This document shows positions 10,047 through 18,862 of a DNA stretch of 64,000 bases, piece after piece. The number at the start of each line of letters is the position of its first letter. Position 1 is the stretch's first letter. The notes beneath the pieces are model-generated. The model did no database searches, was not told the origin of the DNA, and saw only the letters and a list, made by a program, of their open reading frames with translations. This DNA comes from Haladaptatus halobius (lineage in GTDB: Archaea > Halobacteriota > Halobacteria > Halobacteriales > Haladaptataceae). Location of the stretch: NCBI RefSeq assembly GCF_020618475.1, contig NZ_CP085336.1, forward strand, positions 1,302,001 through 1,366,000, read 5' to 3'. Made by a program: the position numbers and the translations under genes.

Positions 10047-11150
10047 TCATGCCGTCGTCACCCCGCTGAAGAGCCCCGACGGTCTTATCACGAGGATGAT
10101 GATCATGACACCGAAGGCAGCGGCGTAGGTGAACTCGGAGGGAAGCCAGATCAACGACAGCGTGCTCGCGATACCAATCGTGAGACCGCCAAGTACCGCA
10201 CCATAGACTGAACCGATTCCACCGAGGATAACCGCCGCGAAGATCAATAAGAGGAGTGTCCATCCGTAATCGAACGAGATGGTGCCGGTTTCGAGGACAA
10301 CCAGGTAGCCTGCAGCGGCCGTCAGCCCTCCGCCAATGATCCACGTCGCACGAATCACTCGTTCGGTCTGGATACCGGTCACACGCGCGAGATCGGGGTT
10401 GTCGGCCATCGCTCGCATTGCCTTGCCGAGCTTCGTCCGTTGGAGTAACACGTGGACGCCCCCCATCATCGATAACACGATGATTACCAACACGAGTTCG
10501 TGTGCGCTGATGATAAGGTTAATTACCGGCACGGTGTACGTCGGTAGCGTCCCACCCGTGACCCCGGTGCGACTAGTTCCAAAGACGATCGCGAAAATAT
10601 ATCGAAGCGCGAGCGCCACGCCGATGCTCGCGATGAGCAGGGCGATGGCGTTCTGGCCGCGCATGGGTCGATAGACGATACGATCGATCGCAAGCGAAAG
10701 CCCGACACCGAACAGAACTGCGACGACGAATCCGGCGAGAACCGCCATTGGTGTTGCGACAGCACTTGCACCCACGCTTCCCGCGTCTGCACCTCCGGTG
10801 ACACCGACCAAGAATAAATCGCCGGCAGGTATTCTACCGAACCCAGCAATTAGATACGTCGTCACCCAACCGGCAAACGCACCGGCAGTGAGGTAATCGC
10901 CGTGGGCGAAGTTCGCGAAGTTGAGGATGCTGTACGTCATCGATAGTCCGATTCCGGCGAGCCCGATGATGAGCCCGATGACGATCCCGTCTTTCAGAAA
11001 GAGAGCAAGCGTGAGCCCAGTTACGGTTCCAGAAATGAGCTTCGAGACGAGATCAAAGATGAGCAAAGCGCCGATTAGTATGATGCCGATTTCGAGTGAT
11101 CGCTCTACGAAGATCTGTTTTCCCTGAATATACGCTTCCCCCATTTTCAT
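10047..11150 (-). CDS. livH: Branched-chain amino acid-type ABC permease LivH
   Basis: Second membrane permease of the transporter, 367 aa from the ATG at 11150, which has a purine-rich GAGGGAG stretch just upstream; a GTG-started extension of 17 residues looks non-coding. The protein has the LivH hallmark 'TYSILNFANFAHGDYLTAGAFAGW' and the ATPase-contact loop 'TKLGKAMRAMADNPDLARVTGI'. First gene of the livHMGF unit, separated from livM by about 135 bases. Confidence 0.92.
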   Translation of the reverse strand: MKMGEAYIQGKQIFVERSLEIGIILIGALLIFDLVSKLISGTVTGLTLALFLKDGIVIGLIIGLAGIGLSMTYSILNFANFAHGDYLTAGAFAGWVTTYLIAGFGRIPAGDLFLVGVTGGADAGSVGASAVATPMAVLAGFVVAVLFGVGLSLAIDRIVYRPMRGQNAIALLIASIGVALALRYIFAIVFGTSRTGVTGGTLPTYTVPVINLIISAHELVLVIIVLSMMGGVHVLLQRTKLGKAMRAMADNPDLARVTGIQTERVIRATWIIGGGLTAAAGYLVVLETGTISFDYGWTLLLLIFAAVILGGIGSVYGAVLGGLTIGIASTLSLIWLPSEFTYAAAFGVMIIILVIRPSGLFSGVTTA

Positions 11151-12082
11151 TGGAACTCCCTCACAAAGGGAAGAGAGGTGTAAAAGTAAATATCTTTGCA
11201 CTAATCTGGGTCAGTTCGCCTTGCAATCTACTCCACATCGTGTCGGATGATTTCGATTGGAATCCCTAACGGTAAGTAAGGGTACTCGGTATCGCTTCAC
11301 AGCCCTACCGGCAGTGTGTAACCTCTCGCCAGCAAAACCACGTTACCTTCACAAGGGGAATCGAGAGTTATCAAGGCGATGAGTTCCCCTTGGGGGGTCG
11401 ACCAACTTGATCTCATGGGTATGAGGTCGCTGGCTTCGGTCGTAATCGAGTTGGCCGTAACCCCATACCTAATTTGATGTGTAGCGATAAATCGTTTTCC
11501 GCCACTTCACATGATACGTTACAAATTCAGTTAGGTATATCCGATAGATGGTCAGGTACTCAGTCCCTCCCTCATACTGATAAGGATCATCATCGATTTA
11601 TCGACGCTACTTTCGGGATAGGAAAAGAGGCGCATAAGTAGTCAAAGCTATTCATTTTCGCGTTGCGTTGTGAAATATCCGTCCTTTAGTAGCAGACGGC
11701 AACCTAGTCTAATGACAGGAACGTTAGGCTGTAGTGAATATCAACTCTATTTCATATAGAATCGTCACAGACTGCTTATTTCTAAGAACAACGTCAGTCG
11801 TTTAGAAATCAGGGGAGATTACCAATCAGTAACATACCATTACACGCCTACCACTGTAAAGTATACCGTTGGCCTTCGCAACGCAAATCGTTCGCCCACA
11901 GCGTTCCAGAATCTTCCCAAGAACCAGACGACCAATCGAATTGAACGTACGCTTGTTGGGTTAGCACACTATTTCCTCTTCTTTTCGTGTGGATCGGCTT
12001 AGCTTCAGTCGACACCGAATCTGTCAGTTCTATTTCGGGCATTTGCCTGCGATTGTACCTTGAGACGTTGTTTGTATGGAAA
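11151..12082. other. Long intergenic region upstream of livH
   Basis: About 930 bases with no convincing gene. The only reading frame of note is antisense or shadow to the small zinc-ribbon gene. An imperfect inverted repeat (GGTATG-AGG at about 11418 against CC-CCATACC at about 11462) encloses a G/C-rich segment that could fold as RNA, but no known family is recognised. The livH promoter should lie in its left end. Confidence 0.4.
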
Positions 12083-12313
12083 TCAATAAGCTGCGCTATC
12101 GGGGTCATACCCTTTCGCAAGCTTCCATTGTGTTCGACAATGGTTCGAACAAAAATGACATGATACCGAGACTCTCTCATCAAACTCATTCGACTCCTCT
12201 CGAAAAATCACGGGATGGGATTCAGTGAGATCGATAAGAGTTGAACAGTAGACACAACCAACGTACTGAGCCTCGAATTTATCACTCTCTACCGCCGTTC
12301 TCTTTTCAATCAT
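12083..12313 (-). CDS. Small haloarchaeal zinc-ribbon protein
   Basis: A 76-aa protein with two metal-binding knuckles: C-V-Y-C near residues 20-23 and C-H-F-C followed by C about four residues later ('CHFCSNHCRTQW', near 52-63). This treble-clef/zinc-ribbon layout is common among very small haloarchaeal regulatory proteins. Its start ATG overlaps the stop of the upstream 52-aa gene (ATGA at 12310-12313), so the two are probably co-translated. DNA-, RNA- or protein-binding role unknown. Confidence 0.75.
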   Translation of the reverse strand: MIEKRTAVESDKFEAQYVGCVYCSTLIDLTESHPVIFREESNEFDERVSVSCHFCSNHCRTQWKLAKGYDPDSAAY

Positions 12314-12468
12314 AGCCTATTGTCAACGACTATCCGTATGGCGGTTTCGGCCTGCTGCAGAGTGACTGATGATTTTCGAGAGAACGCTACTCGGACGGTG
12401 TCGCCTTTCAATACTGGCTGCTCGTCGAACCGCCGAGCGACCAATTCGAGCGATTCCTCGTCCCGCAT
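12310..12468 (-). CDS. Possible 52-aa conserved small protein
   Basis: A short reading frame starting MRDEESLELVARRF and ending VVDNRL. It is acidic at the N-terminus with an amphipathic helical pattern and no cysteines. Support comes from its four-base overlap (ATGA) with the zinc-ribbon gene that follows and its haloarchaeal-like composition. A TTG six codons upstream of the start would add six residues. I do not recognise a family; a start-stop-coupled partner of the zinc-ribbon protein is the best description. Confidence 0.5.
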   Translation of the reverse strand: MRDEESLELVARRFDEQPVLKGDTVRVAFSRKSSVTLQQAETAIRIVVDNRL

Positions 12469-12620
12469 CCTGCGGTGCCAGTCCCCCAACTACCATTGAA
12501 CCGTGACGAGCAAATAAATTCCCGCTGTCGAGCGGTGTTCACCGCGATACCATCGAAGCAGCCCGAGGGTGATTAGGCCGTGCGATTTATTCGCCTCAAA
12601 ACCCTTTATCCGTCTGATTG

Positions 12621-12908
12621 ATGAACGACACCGTCAGAACCCTCGACGAACTTGAAATCGGAGATTCCGTTCAGATGCGGACCGTAGATGGGACGACAAT
12701 CGGCGGAGAGGCGACCGTCATTGACTTCGATCCTGAGGAGCGACTGCGCGTCGAACTCGAGCCGGATAACGAGGACGAGCGGATCAGATACGACGTACGG
12801 GCTAAACGAATCGACGGGGAGTGGACTGCGCCGCAGGCACGCAAGTACGAGCCGAACCAAAAAGACTGGCAGACACTCGGCGAGGTGACCGACGTTAGAC
12901 GCGAGTAG
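12621..12908 (+). CDS. Conserved hypothetical protein (95 aa)
   Basis: Small very acidic protein starting MNDTVRTLDELEIGD; the ATG at 12621 is preferred to the TTG directly before it. The pattern 'LEIGDSVQMRTVDGTTIGGEATVIDFDPEERLRVEL' suggests a small beta-barrel of the SH3 or KOW-like sort. A run of T/A-rich sequence (TTTATTCGCC and CCTTTATCCG) lies 15-35 bases upstream and may serve as the promoter. No function can be assigned. Confidence 0.7.
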   Translation: MNDTVRTLDELEIGDSVQMRTVDGTTIGGEATVIDFDPEERLRVELEPDNEDERIRYDVRAKRIDGEWTAPQARKYEPNQKDWQTLGEVTDVRRE

Positions 12909-12956
12909 TTGCCGGCCGCAAAGTTATATGGCTAGCCGTCGCACGCTCTCGAGAAC

Positions 12957-13727
12957 ATGGATTCAGTAGGCGATCATTCGCCGACGATCGGCATTTCGGT
13001 GTTTGTCGATCCATGTCCTCCGTTGACCAAAAACCTCTTCGACCGGCTAATTCACCGGCTTCGGTCGTGGGCGACGGTACACATCCTTCGTCCTGATACT
13101 ACGCATCCAAATCTGTCTTCAATGGAATTGGATCTCTACCACATGGCTCACTGGCATCACGCAGCTATCCAGGACTTGAAGCGAGCGAGTCAGAACGGAG
13201 CCGCAACTATCAACTCTTATCAAGGGGTATCCGTCACGACCGATCGGTTGGCGAAACTACGGCGATTGCAAGAAGCGGGTATTACTGTTCCCGAGTTTCA
13301 GTTCGGAACTGACGACGAGATCACGCTCAATCCACCAGTTCTCGTCAAGCCTCGCAACGAACTGGACTTCCACGGTCATGAATTCGATTCTCTGTTCACA
13401 GACGACTATATTTTTGATGGGGAAAAGGTCGTGCAGCGATATATCGTGCCCCGACAAAGCTACAAAGTATTTCGGATTGGTGAAGCCATACGGACAGCGA
13501 AACATCATTGGAAAGATGGGACATCGCTTGAAAGACCCACGTCAAGGAATTTTCGACAATTGACACGGAGAGTCGCCGACGTTTTTGATCTCTCCCTCTT
13601 CGAACTCGACATTGTGGTTCATAAGGCAGCGTACGTAATCGATGTGAATCCTGTTGTGAGCTTGGAAGGGATATCGGATGCTGTCCAACTGTACGAAACC
13701 TGTCTTCGTGAGGCTATCTCACACTGA
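12957..13727 (+). CDS. ATP-grasp-like protein (RimK/ITPK type)
   Basis: 256-aa cytoplasmic protein with the layout of a compact ATP-grasp ligase or kinase: 'TTDRLAKLRRLQEAGITVPEF' near 95-115, a lysine strand 'PPVLVKPRN' near 126-134, a 'KVVQRYIVPRQSYKVFRIG' strand pair, and the metal-binding end 'FELDIVVHKAAYVIDVNPV' near 218-236, where D and N would bind Mg2+. The order fits RimK-like or inositol-phosphate-kinase-like members. The N-terminal third ('LRPDTTHPNLSSMELDLYHM') corresponds to the pre-ATP-grasp domain. Substrate unknown. It stands 48 bases after the 95-aa gene and may share its transcript. Confidence 0.75.
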   Translation: MDSVGDHSPTIGISVFVDPCPPLTKNLFDRLIHRLRSWATVHILRPDTTHPNLSSMELDLYHMAHWHHAAIQDLKRASQNGAATINSYQGVSVTTDRLAKLRRLQEAGITVPEFQFGTDDEITLNPPVLVKPRNELDFHGHEFDSLFTDDYIFDGEKVVQRYIVPRQSYKVFRIGEAIRTAKHHWKDGTSLERPTSRNFRQLTRRVADVFDLSLFELDIVVHKAAYVIDVNPVVSLEGISDAVQLYETCLREAISH

Positions 13728-13930
13728 TAAAGTCGCATCGCTACTGATTACTCTTCCGCGAATCTTCGACGCTCCGCGACTGTGATTCTGCCTTCGAAGC
13801 AGACACCGTTGTCAAGAGGTTCAGAATGGTATGCAAACGATGGGAATAACCTGATTGACGTCTTCACACAGCTCGTTGAAATCTGATTTGTAATGTGAAG
13901 AGGGTGATCAAGGTCGCTTCTCGTGTATAC

Positions 13931-15238
13931 TTAGTCGGCAGCTTCTCCCGCTCTCGTCGGAGTCCGTCTAGCAAGCCATGCATCAACCGGCGACTTGATT
14001 GCGTAGTATATTCCACCGGCCACTACGGCACTTGAGAGCGCGGGGACGAGCCAGTCCGGAGCTTGAATCGCGTACACCGCACCAATGACCCAAGCGATGA
14101 TGGCTGCGGGGTTCCACCCACGGAGGTACCAGTACCGACCGCCTCGTTCGAACAGTTCACTCGTATCGAAGTCGTGTTCGAGCAGGTAGTAGTGAACGAG
14201 GAGAACCCCCGTCGTCGGGACGAGCGTGACGGTAAGCGCCTCAAGGAAGCTTAAGATTCCTCCATAACTAAAGATTCCTGCGATCGCCAGAATCGTTCCG
14301 ATTAATCCAGTTACCGTCGTCATGTAGACTCGCTTTAACCCAGTAATTTGGGAGAGCGCGATGCCGCCAGCATAGACGTTGGTCACATTCGTCGTCCACG
14401 ACCCAGCAATCAGCAGGACGAGTCCCAGCGAGCCAAGGCCAAGTTCGACCATGATAGTTACCGGATTCCAAGTTCCGGCCGCGGCCGCAGCGAGAACGCC
14501 GATACCAGCGAGGACAATTCCGAAAGTAATCCACGCAATAGTCGCACCCCAGCTCGGGCCTTCCGGTCGCTGCGGATTCCCGTATCGTCCGTAGTCCATT
14601 GCGACGATGAGGAATGCCGCGGTCGCAGCCGGAAAGATGTTTAATGCAGCCCAGAATCTCAATCTTCCACCACCCGCGCCGCGTAGGGTGACGGAGTACT
14701 GCGTCACGATTTGGTAGACGACGAGCGCGAGGAGGACTGTCATAATCGGCACGGCGAGCTGGTTCAACCACTCGATCCACCGATAGCCAAAGATGGCGAC
14801 CGAGGCCATGAGAATGCCCAGTACCCCTGCGAGAAGCGCGAACGGAACGTCGATGCCGAAGTTGGCTAAGATTGCCTTCGAACTCTGTGCGACGATGCCT
14901 GTCTGAACGCCGAACCAACCAACCGTTGCAATGACCATCGCAAGGGAGGGAATCACCCGTCCTTGAATTCCGAAAGGAGCTCGCATTGCGGTCGTTCCGG
15001 CCGTCCCTTCCTTCGTGGCAATCTTGGTTCCGAAGTACACCAGTACTCCAATAAAAACGATGCTAACTACCGCCGCCGTGAGGCCGAGGAGCGCTCCTGC
15101 CCCCAGCGTAAGCGACCCGAGCAGGAAGTTGGTGATGACGATCGAAAATCCCGCCCAAATCGTGAATATCTTCCAAAATCCCCTCGTCCTGTTCTCCGCT
15201 GGAATAACGTCTACCCCCTCCGTTTCGATTAACCCCAT
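13931..15238 (-). CDS. NCS1-family cytosine/purine permease
   Basis: Integral membrane transporter of 435 aa with about 12 hydrophobic segments, matching the nucleobase:cation symporter-1 family (CodB-like). Visible landmarks are 'FWKIFTIWAGFSIVITNFLLGS' in the first segment, 'APFGIQGRVIPSLAMVIATVGWFGVQTG' in segments 2-3 and 'MDYGRYG' later. Substrates in the family include cytosine, hydantoins, uracil and thiamine precursors. It lies divergently from the LLM flavin enzyme at 15342, and an uptake-plus-oxidation pairing for a nitrogen heterocycle is possible but unproven. Confidence 0.88.
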   Translation of the reverse strand: MGLIETEGVDVIPAENRTRGFWKIFTIWAGFSIVITNFLLGSLTLGAGALLGLTAAVVSIVFIGVLVYFGTKIATKEGTAGTTAMRAPFGIQGRVIPSLAMVIATVGWFGVQTGIVAQSSKAILANFGIDVPFALLAGVLGILMASVAIFGYRWIEWLNQLAVPIMTVLLALVVYQIVTQYSVTLRGAGGGRLRFWAALNIFPAATAAFLIVAMDYGRYGNPQRPEGPSWGATIAWITFGIVLAGIGVLAAAAAGTWNPVTIMVELGLGSLGLVLLIAGSWTTNVTNVYAGGIALSQITGLKRVYMTTVTGLIGTILAIAGIFSYGGILSFLEALTVTLVPTTGVLLVHYYLLEHDFDTSELFERGGRYWYLRGWNPAAIIAWVIGAVYAIQAPDWLVPALSSAVVAGGIYYAIKSPVDAWLARRTPTRAGEAAD

Positions 15239-15341
15239 GGTATGGGATTGGCTGGCAAGGGTGTAAGTATTTTGCGCAAAATCGCCAAGTCTATCCCAAA
15301 TTACAAAAATAATCTGCGAATTATTTAGGATAAAAGGTATT

Positions 15342-16355
15342 ATGAGTCACCCTTTAGGTTCCATCCCGCATATTCGACGCATGGAATTCGGAATCTACCT
15401 CAATCAGTACGACGATGAGCGACATCCCTTCACGTACGAGGATGCCTTCGAACAAGCGGCACTCATGGAGGATTTGGACTACGACACCGTTGCAGTGGGT
15501 GAGCGGCATTTCTACGACGAGGGATTCTACGAGCCGCTGACCTTCTTATCCGCGCTCGGCGCGCGAACCGAGCAGCTGGATATCATGGCGAACATCCTCA
15601 TCCTTCCTATTTATCACCCGATACACCTCGCTGAACGAATCACGGCGCTCGACCACTTGACAGGTGGACGAACACGATGGGGTGTTTCTTTGGGATATCG
15701 GGAAAACGAACTCCGTAATTTCGGTGTCGAGATGGCCGACCGTGTTCCCCGTTTTCTGGAGAGTATCGACATCCTAAAGCGGTTACTGGAGGGGGAGAGG
15801 TTCAGCTACGACGGGACTTACTTCCAGTTCGACGACGCGTTCGTCCGACCCACACCGGTTCAAGAACCGAGACCACGAATCTGGGGAGGTGGCAGTTCGC
15901 CCGTCGCGATTAAGCGAGCGGCGTATCGGTGCGACGGTTTTACCGCTGCCGTCACCGTCCCTGAGACGCTCGTCAATGATATCGAGCGCTATAACGAAGC
16001 AGTGGCGGAAGCGGGGAAAAATCCGGACGAGACGTCGGTCACAATCATGGTCGACGGTTACGTCGGCGAAACCACTGACGTCGCCCGTCAGGCGCTCGAA
16101 CCGTACATGTTCGACCTCCACGAAAAATACATTCGGTGGGGGAACCCCGAGTTCCAGCGACGACCGACGTGGGACGACGTCGAAGCTCAAGTGCTGGTCG
16201 GGACGGCCGACGACATCGCCGAAAAGGTCGCGCACTACCGCGATATCGGTGTCGACCACCTCATATTCCGGACGCAGTTTCCAGGGATGAATCAAGCGGC
16301 GACACTCGAAAGCATCCGGCGATTCGGCGAGGACGTGATGCCGCAGTTTCAGTGA
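15342..16355 (+). CDS. LLM-class flavin-dependent monooxygenase
   Basis: Luciferase-like (LLM) oxidoreductase of 337 aa, a TIM-barrel that binds FMN or F420. Typical features are 'MEFGIYLNQYDDERHPFTYED' at the first strand, 'DYDTVAVGERHFYDEGFYEP' (the W/R-E-H region), 'HPIHLAERITALDHLTGGRTRWGVSLGYRENE', and 'PRPRIWGGGSSPVAIKRAA'. The ATG at 15381 is an alternative start 13 codons downstream that begins exactly with the first strand. Divergent from the NCS1 permease gene. The natural substrate cannot be told; alkanal, amine or heterocycle oxidation are all known in this family. Confidence 0.88.
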   Translation: MSHPLGSIPHIRRMEFGIYLNQYDDERHPFTYEDAFEQAALMEDLDYDTVAVGERHFYDEGFYEPLTFLSALGARTEQLDIMANILILPIYHPIHLAERITALDHLTGGRTRWGVSLGYRENELRNFGVEMADRVPRFLESIDILKRLLEGERFSYDGTYFQFDDAFVRPTPVQEPRPRIWGGGSSPVAIKRAAYRCDGFTAAVTVPETLVNDIERYNEAVAEAGKNPDETSVTIMVDGYVGETTDVARQALEPYMFDLHEKYIRWGNPEFQRRPTWDDVEAQVLVGTADDIAEKVAHYRDIGVDHLIFRTQFPGMNQAATLESIRRFGEDVMPQFQ

Positions 16356-16480
16356 CTCTCAGAAGGAAGTTTGAACGTGGCTATGGGACTGCGTAGAACA
16401 CCGAGAGCAGAAATACCGCTTGGGTAGTGCCTTCCAATGCGGAAACGAGAGGAGTCGACTCACGGTTCCTACCCGTGTCA

Positions 16481-17635
16481 CTACACATATTCACGTATCG
16501 CCTCTCGTATCCAGTCGAGATTTCGCTCCGGCAATAGACCATAGTTGTAAAAGGAGACGCGTTCCGCACCAGCGTCGACGACCGCGTCGACGAGTTCGCT
16601 GACGGACGCAGCGTCATCAACCGCTGGATGCCCGGGTAGTAGTCCTACGTGAAGCGAAATATCAGGTGTAAGGCTATCAGCCACCCGGAGCCGGGCCGCG
16701 GCCGCAGAACCGGACGATTCGTACGCGATAACGGTGTAGTAATCCAGAGGTTCGGCCAATCGTTTCAGATCAGCGCCATGCATCCAAGCGTCCTCAACGT
16801 CAAGGAGACCGAGATAGTAACCCATTTCCGCATCGACGATTTCCCGACAGTCGGAGAACAGAGTCATTAGCACACTCGTTCGTGCATTGACGTATTTGTC
16901 TACCTCCGGATGTGTGGCAAGCCAGCTGTACGGATCGATGGTCGATGGGAGCCGACCCTCGACTAATTGTAGAACTGTTTCTCGGCACACACGACCGGCG
17001 TGGTCGACGTCTACTCCCTTGTTTGCGGCGTTCTCTCGGCAGTGGTCGCAGAAGCAGAGCCCAAAGAGGAACTCCCCTAGCGTACCGAGCCGAGCGTGAA
17101 TCTTCTGGTGGTGCCAACCGAAGCCGGTACCGTACATGTAATCGAACGACTCCAGTTCGATTCGGTCGAACGCCTCGCGAGCGGAGAGTTCCTCAAGAAC
17201 ATCGAGAAGGTACTGCTGAACCGCAGGATTCGAAGGACACAACCCGAACGCAAGTGAGTCATTGAACGGAGTTCGAATCGTCATCTCTGGGTGCTGCAGC
17301 CCGAGGCGCGAATTGTGACAGCCCACAGTCCACGAGGTAAGCGCAATCTGGGTTCCCTCTAGCCCATCGGCGATCTCCCGAACCCAATCGTTCTCGCCCA
17401 TCGTCTCGTTCGGAGTCGGCTTCAAATCCACATATCCGGCATCGGGCTGGAAATAACTACTCGCCTGCGCGAAGAACGTCTTCCGTACGGGATTATGCGG
17501 GAGAAACGCTTGTACGGTGTGATAGTTTGTAGCGAGGTTGACTTCCGTAATGCCGATATCGTCGAGTCGTTCAACGACGGTGGTGACTCCCTCGTCAAGC
17601 ACGTCCCACGGGTACATCCACAGTGCGAAGTCCAT
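16481..17635 (-). CDS. Hypothetical TIM-barrel-like protein
   Basis: 384-aa soluble protein without signal peptide. It begins 'MDFALWMYPWDVLDEGV' and contains 'FDRIELESFDYMYGTGFGWHHQKIH', then a small cysteine motif 'FCDHCREN', and ends with strands such as 'LHVGLLPGHPAV' and 'VSFYNYGLL'. The pattern is like glycosidase-like TIM barrels of uncharacterised families, in which a C-x-C-x2-C element follows the fourth strand. No catalytic pair can be named confidently. It lies between the LLM enzyme and the epimerase, divergent from the latter. Confidence 0.6.
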   Translation of the reverse strand: MDFALWMYPWDVLDEGVTTVVERLDDIGITEVNLATNYHTVQAFLPHNPVRKTFFAQASSYFQPDAGYVDLKPTPNETMGENDWVREIADGLEGTQIALTSWTVGCHNSRLGLQHPEMTIRTPFNDSLAFGLCPSNPAVQQYLLDVLEELSAREAFDRIELESFDYMYGTGFGWHHQKIHARLGTLGEFLFGLCFCDHCRENAANKGVDVDHAGRVCRETVLQLVEGRLPSTIDPYSWLATHPEVDKYVNARTSVLMTLFSDCREIVDAEMGYYLGLLDVEDAWMHGADLKRLAEPLDYYTVIAYESSGSAAAARLRVADSLTPDISLHVGLLPGHPAVDDAASVSELVDAVVDAGAERVSFYNYGLLPERNLDWIREAIREYV

Positions 17636-17752
17636 GGGGAATGAACGCCAGCGTGTTGCATACCCTTTTCTCGAATATTATCGATACGTCTTCAACTGAA
17701 TCACTCGGAGAACACGCACCAAATTGATGACGTACTCCGCTGTACTTCAAGT

Positions 17753-18862
17753 ATGCAAATCACACGCATCGTCATCCACCAGTATGAAATCCCGCTCAAA
17801 GAGCCATTCATTACCGCCCTGCGGCCGATTCCCGCACTCGAACGCGTACTGGTTGAAGTGGAAACGGATACCGGACTCATTGGCCTCGGCGAGGGTGCAC
17901 CTGCGTACGAGGTGACCGGCGAAACCCAGGGTTCAACGGCTGCCGTACTCGCGGACGTATTGGCTCCGTTCATAATAGAAGAAAATCCGCTGGCAATCGA
18001 GCGCCATGTTCGGCGGATGCGGGCGCTTGTCGACGGTGCGCCGAGCGCACACGCTGCTCTCGAAATCGCACTCCAGGATCTCCGCGGGAAGGCGGCCGAA
18101 CAACCACTTTACCGATTGCTCGGCGGAAACGCCGAAAAACCGTCTCTCACCGTTCCGAAAGTTCTCAGCATCAAATCCCCCGATGAGATGGCGACCGACG
18201 CCGTCACCGCCGTTGACGAGGGCTACACCCAACTCAAGATAAAGCTCGGTCGTGACCCAGAAACAGATGTTGCTCGCGTGACCGCTATCGCAGAAGCCGT
18301 TCCCGATGAAGTCAGCCTGAAAGCCGATGCAAACCAGGGGTGGGGTGACGCGAAGACAGCCATAGAAGCGCTCACCGGGATGGCCCATCATCTCCACGTA
18401 ATTGAACAGCCCGTCGCCAAGGAGAACGTAAGCGACCTCGTTTTCCTCCGCAATCACCTCGACATTCCAGTCATGCCGGACGAAAGTGTCGAAACGGCGA
18501 CCGACGCGCTGAAATTGATCAAGCGAGGGGCAGGCGACGTCTTCAATATCAAGCTGATGAAGACCGGCGGCATCACCGAAGCGATACGACTGAACGCGGT
18601 CGCTGAGGCGGACAATCGCCCGACTCAACTCGGGTCGATGGTCGAAGGGAACGTTGGAACTGCTGCAGGAATCCATTTCGCGGCGGCGTTCGAGAACGTC
18701 GTCTGGAACGAGATGGTCGGCCCGTTCATGACAACCGAGGGAATCACCGATTTGGACATAAATACGCCACAAATCGAGACGTCCGGCCCCGGACTTGGGG
18801 TAACCGTTGACAAAACGGCACTGCGGTCGCTCCGAAGCGAGCGTATCGAACTTGAATCATGA
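17753..18862 (+). CDS. Dipeptide epimerase-like enolase-superfamily enzyme
   Basis: 369-aa member of the muconate-lactonising-enzyme subgroup of the enolase superfamily. All catalytic positions are visible: the K-x-K pair in 'YTQLKIKLGRD', metal ligands in 'LKADANQGW' (Asp), 'HVIEQPV' (Glu) and 'VMPDESV' (Asp), and the last-strand lysine in 'FNIKLMKTGG'. The pattern is that of L-Ala-D/L-Glu-type dipeptide epimerases, although related N-acylamino-acid racemases and cycloisomerases are not excluded. Its stop overlaps the next gene, an M20 deacylase, by four bases; an epimerase coupled to a deacylase suggests catabolism of N-acylated or peptide-linked amino acids. Confidence 0.85.
   Translation: MQITRIVIHQYEIPLKEPFITALRPIPALERVLVEVETDTGLIGLGEGAPAYEVTGETQGSTAAVLADVLAPFIIEENPLAIERHVRRMRALVDGAPSAHAALEIALQDLRGKAAEQPLYRLLGGNAEKPSLTVPKVLSIKSPDEMATDAVTAVDEGYTQLKIKLGRDPETDVARVTAIAEAVPDEVSLKADANQGWGDAKTAIEALTGMAHHLHVIEQPVAKENVSDLVFLRNHLDIPVMPDESVETATDALKLIKRGAGDVFNIKLMKTGGITEAIRLNAVAEADNRPTQLGSMVEGNVGTAAGIHFAAAFENVVWNEMVGPFMTTEGITDLDINTPQIETSGPGLGVTVDKTALRSLRSERIELES

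Noticed and set aside
11418..11470. Possible structured RNA upstream of livH
   Set aside because: An imperfect inverted repeat exists, but no known RNA family pattern or conserved elements could be recognised; kept only as a note in the intergenic entry.
17933..18772. Long reading frame (279 aa) on the minus strand opposite the epimerase gene
   Set aside because: It is antisense to a gene with complete enolase-superfamily motifs, and its translation has no family-like features. High-G/C haloarchaeal genes often leave such open antisense frames.
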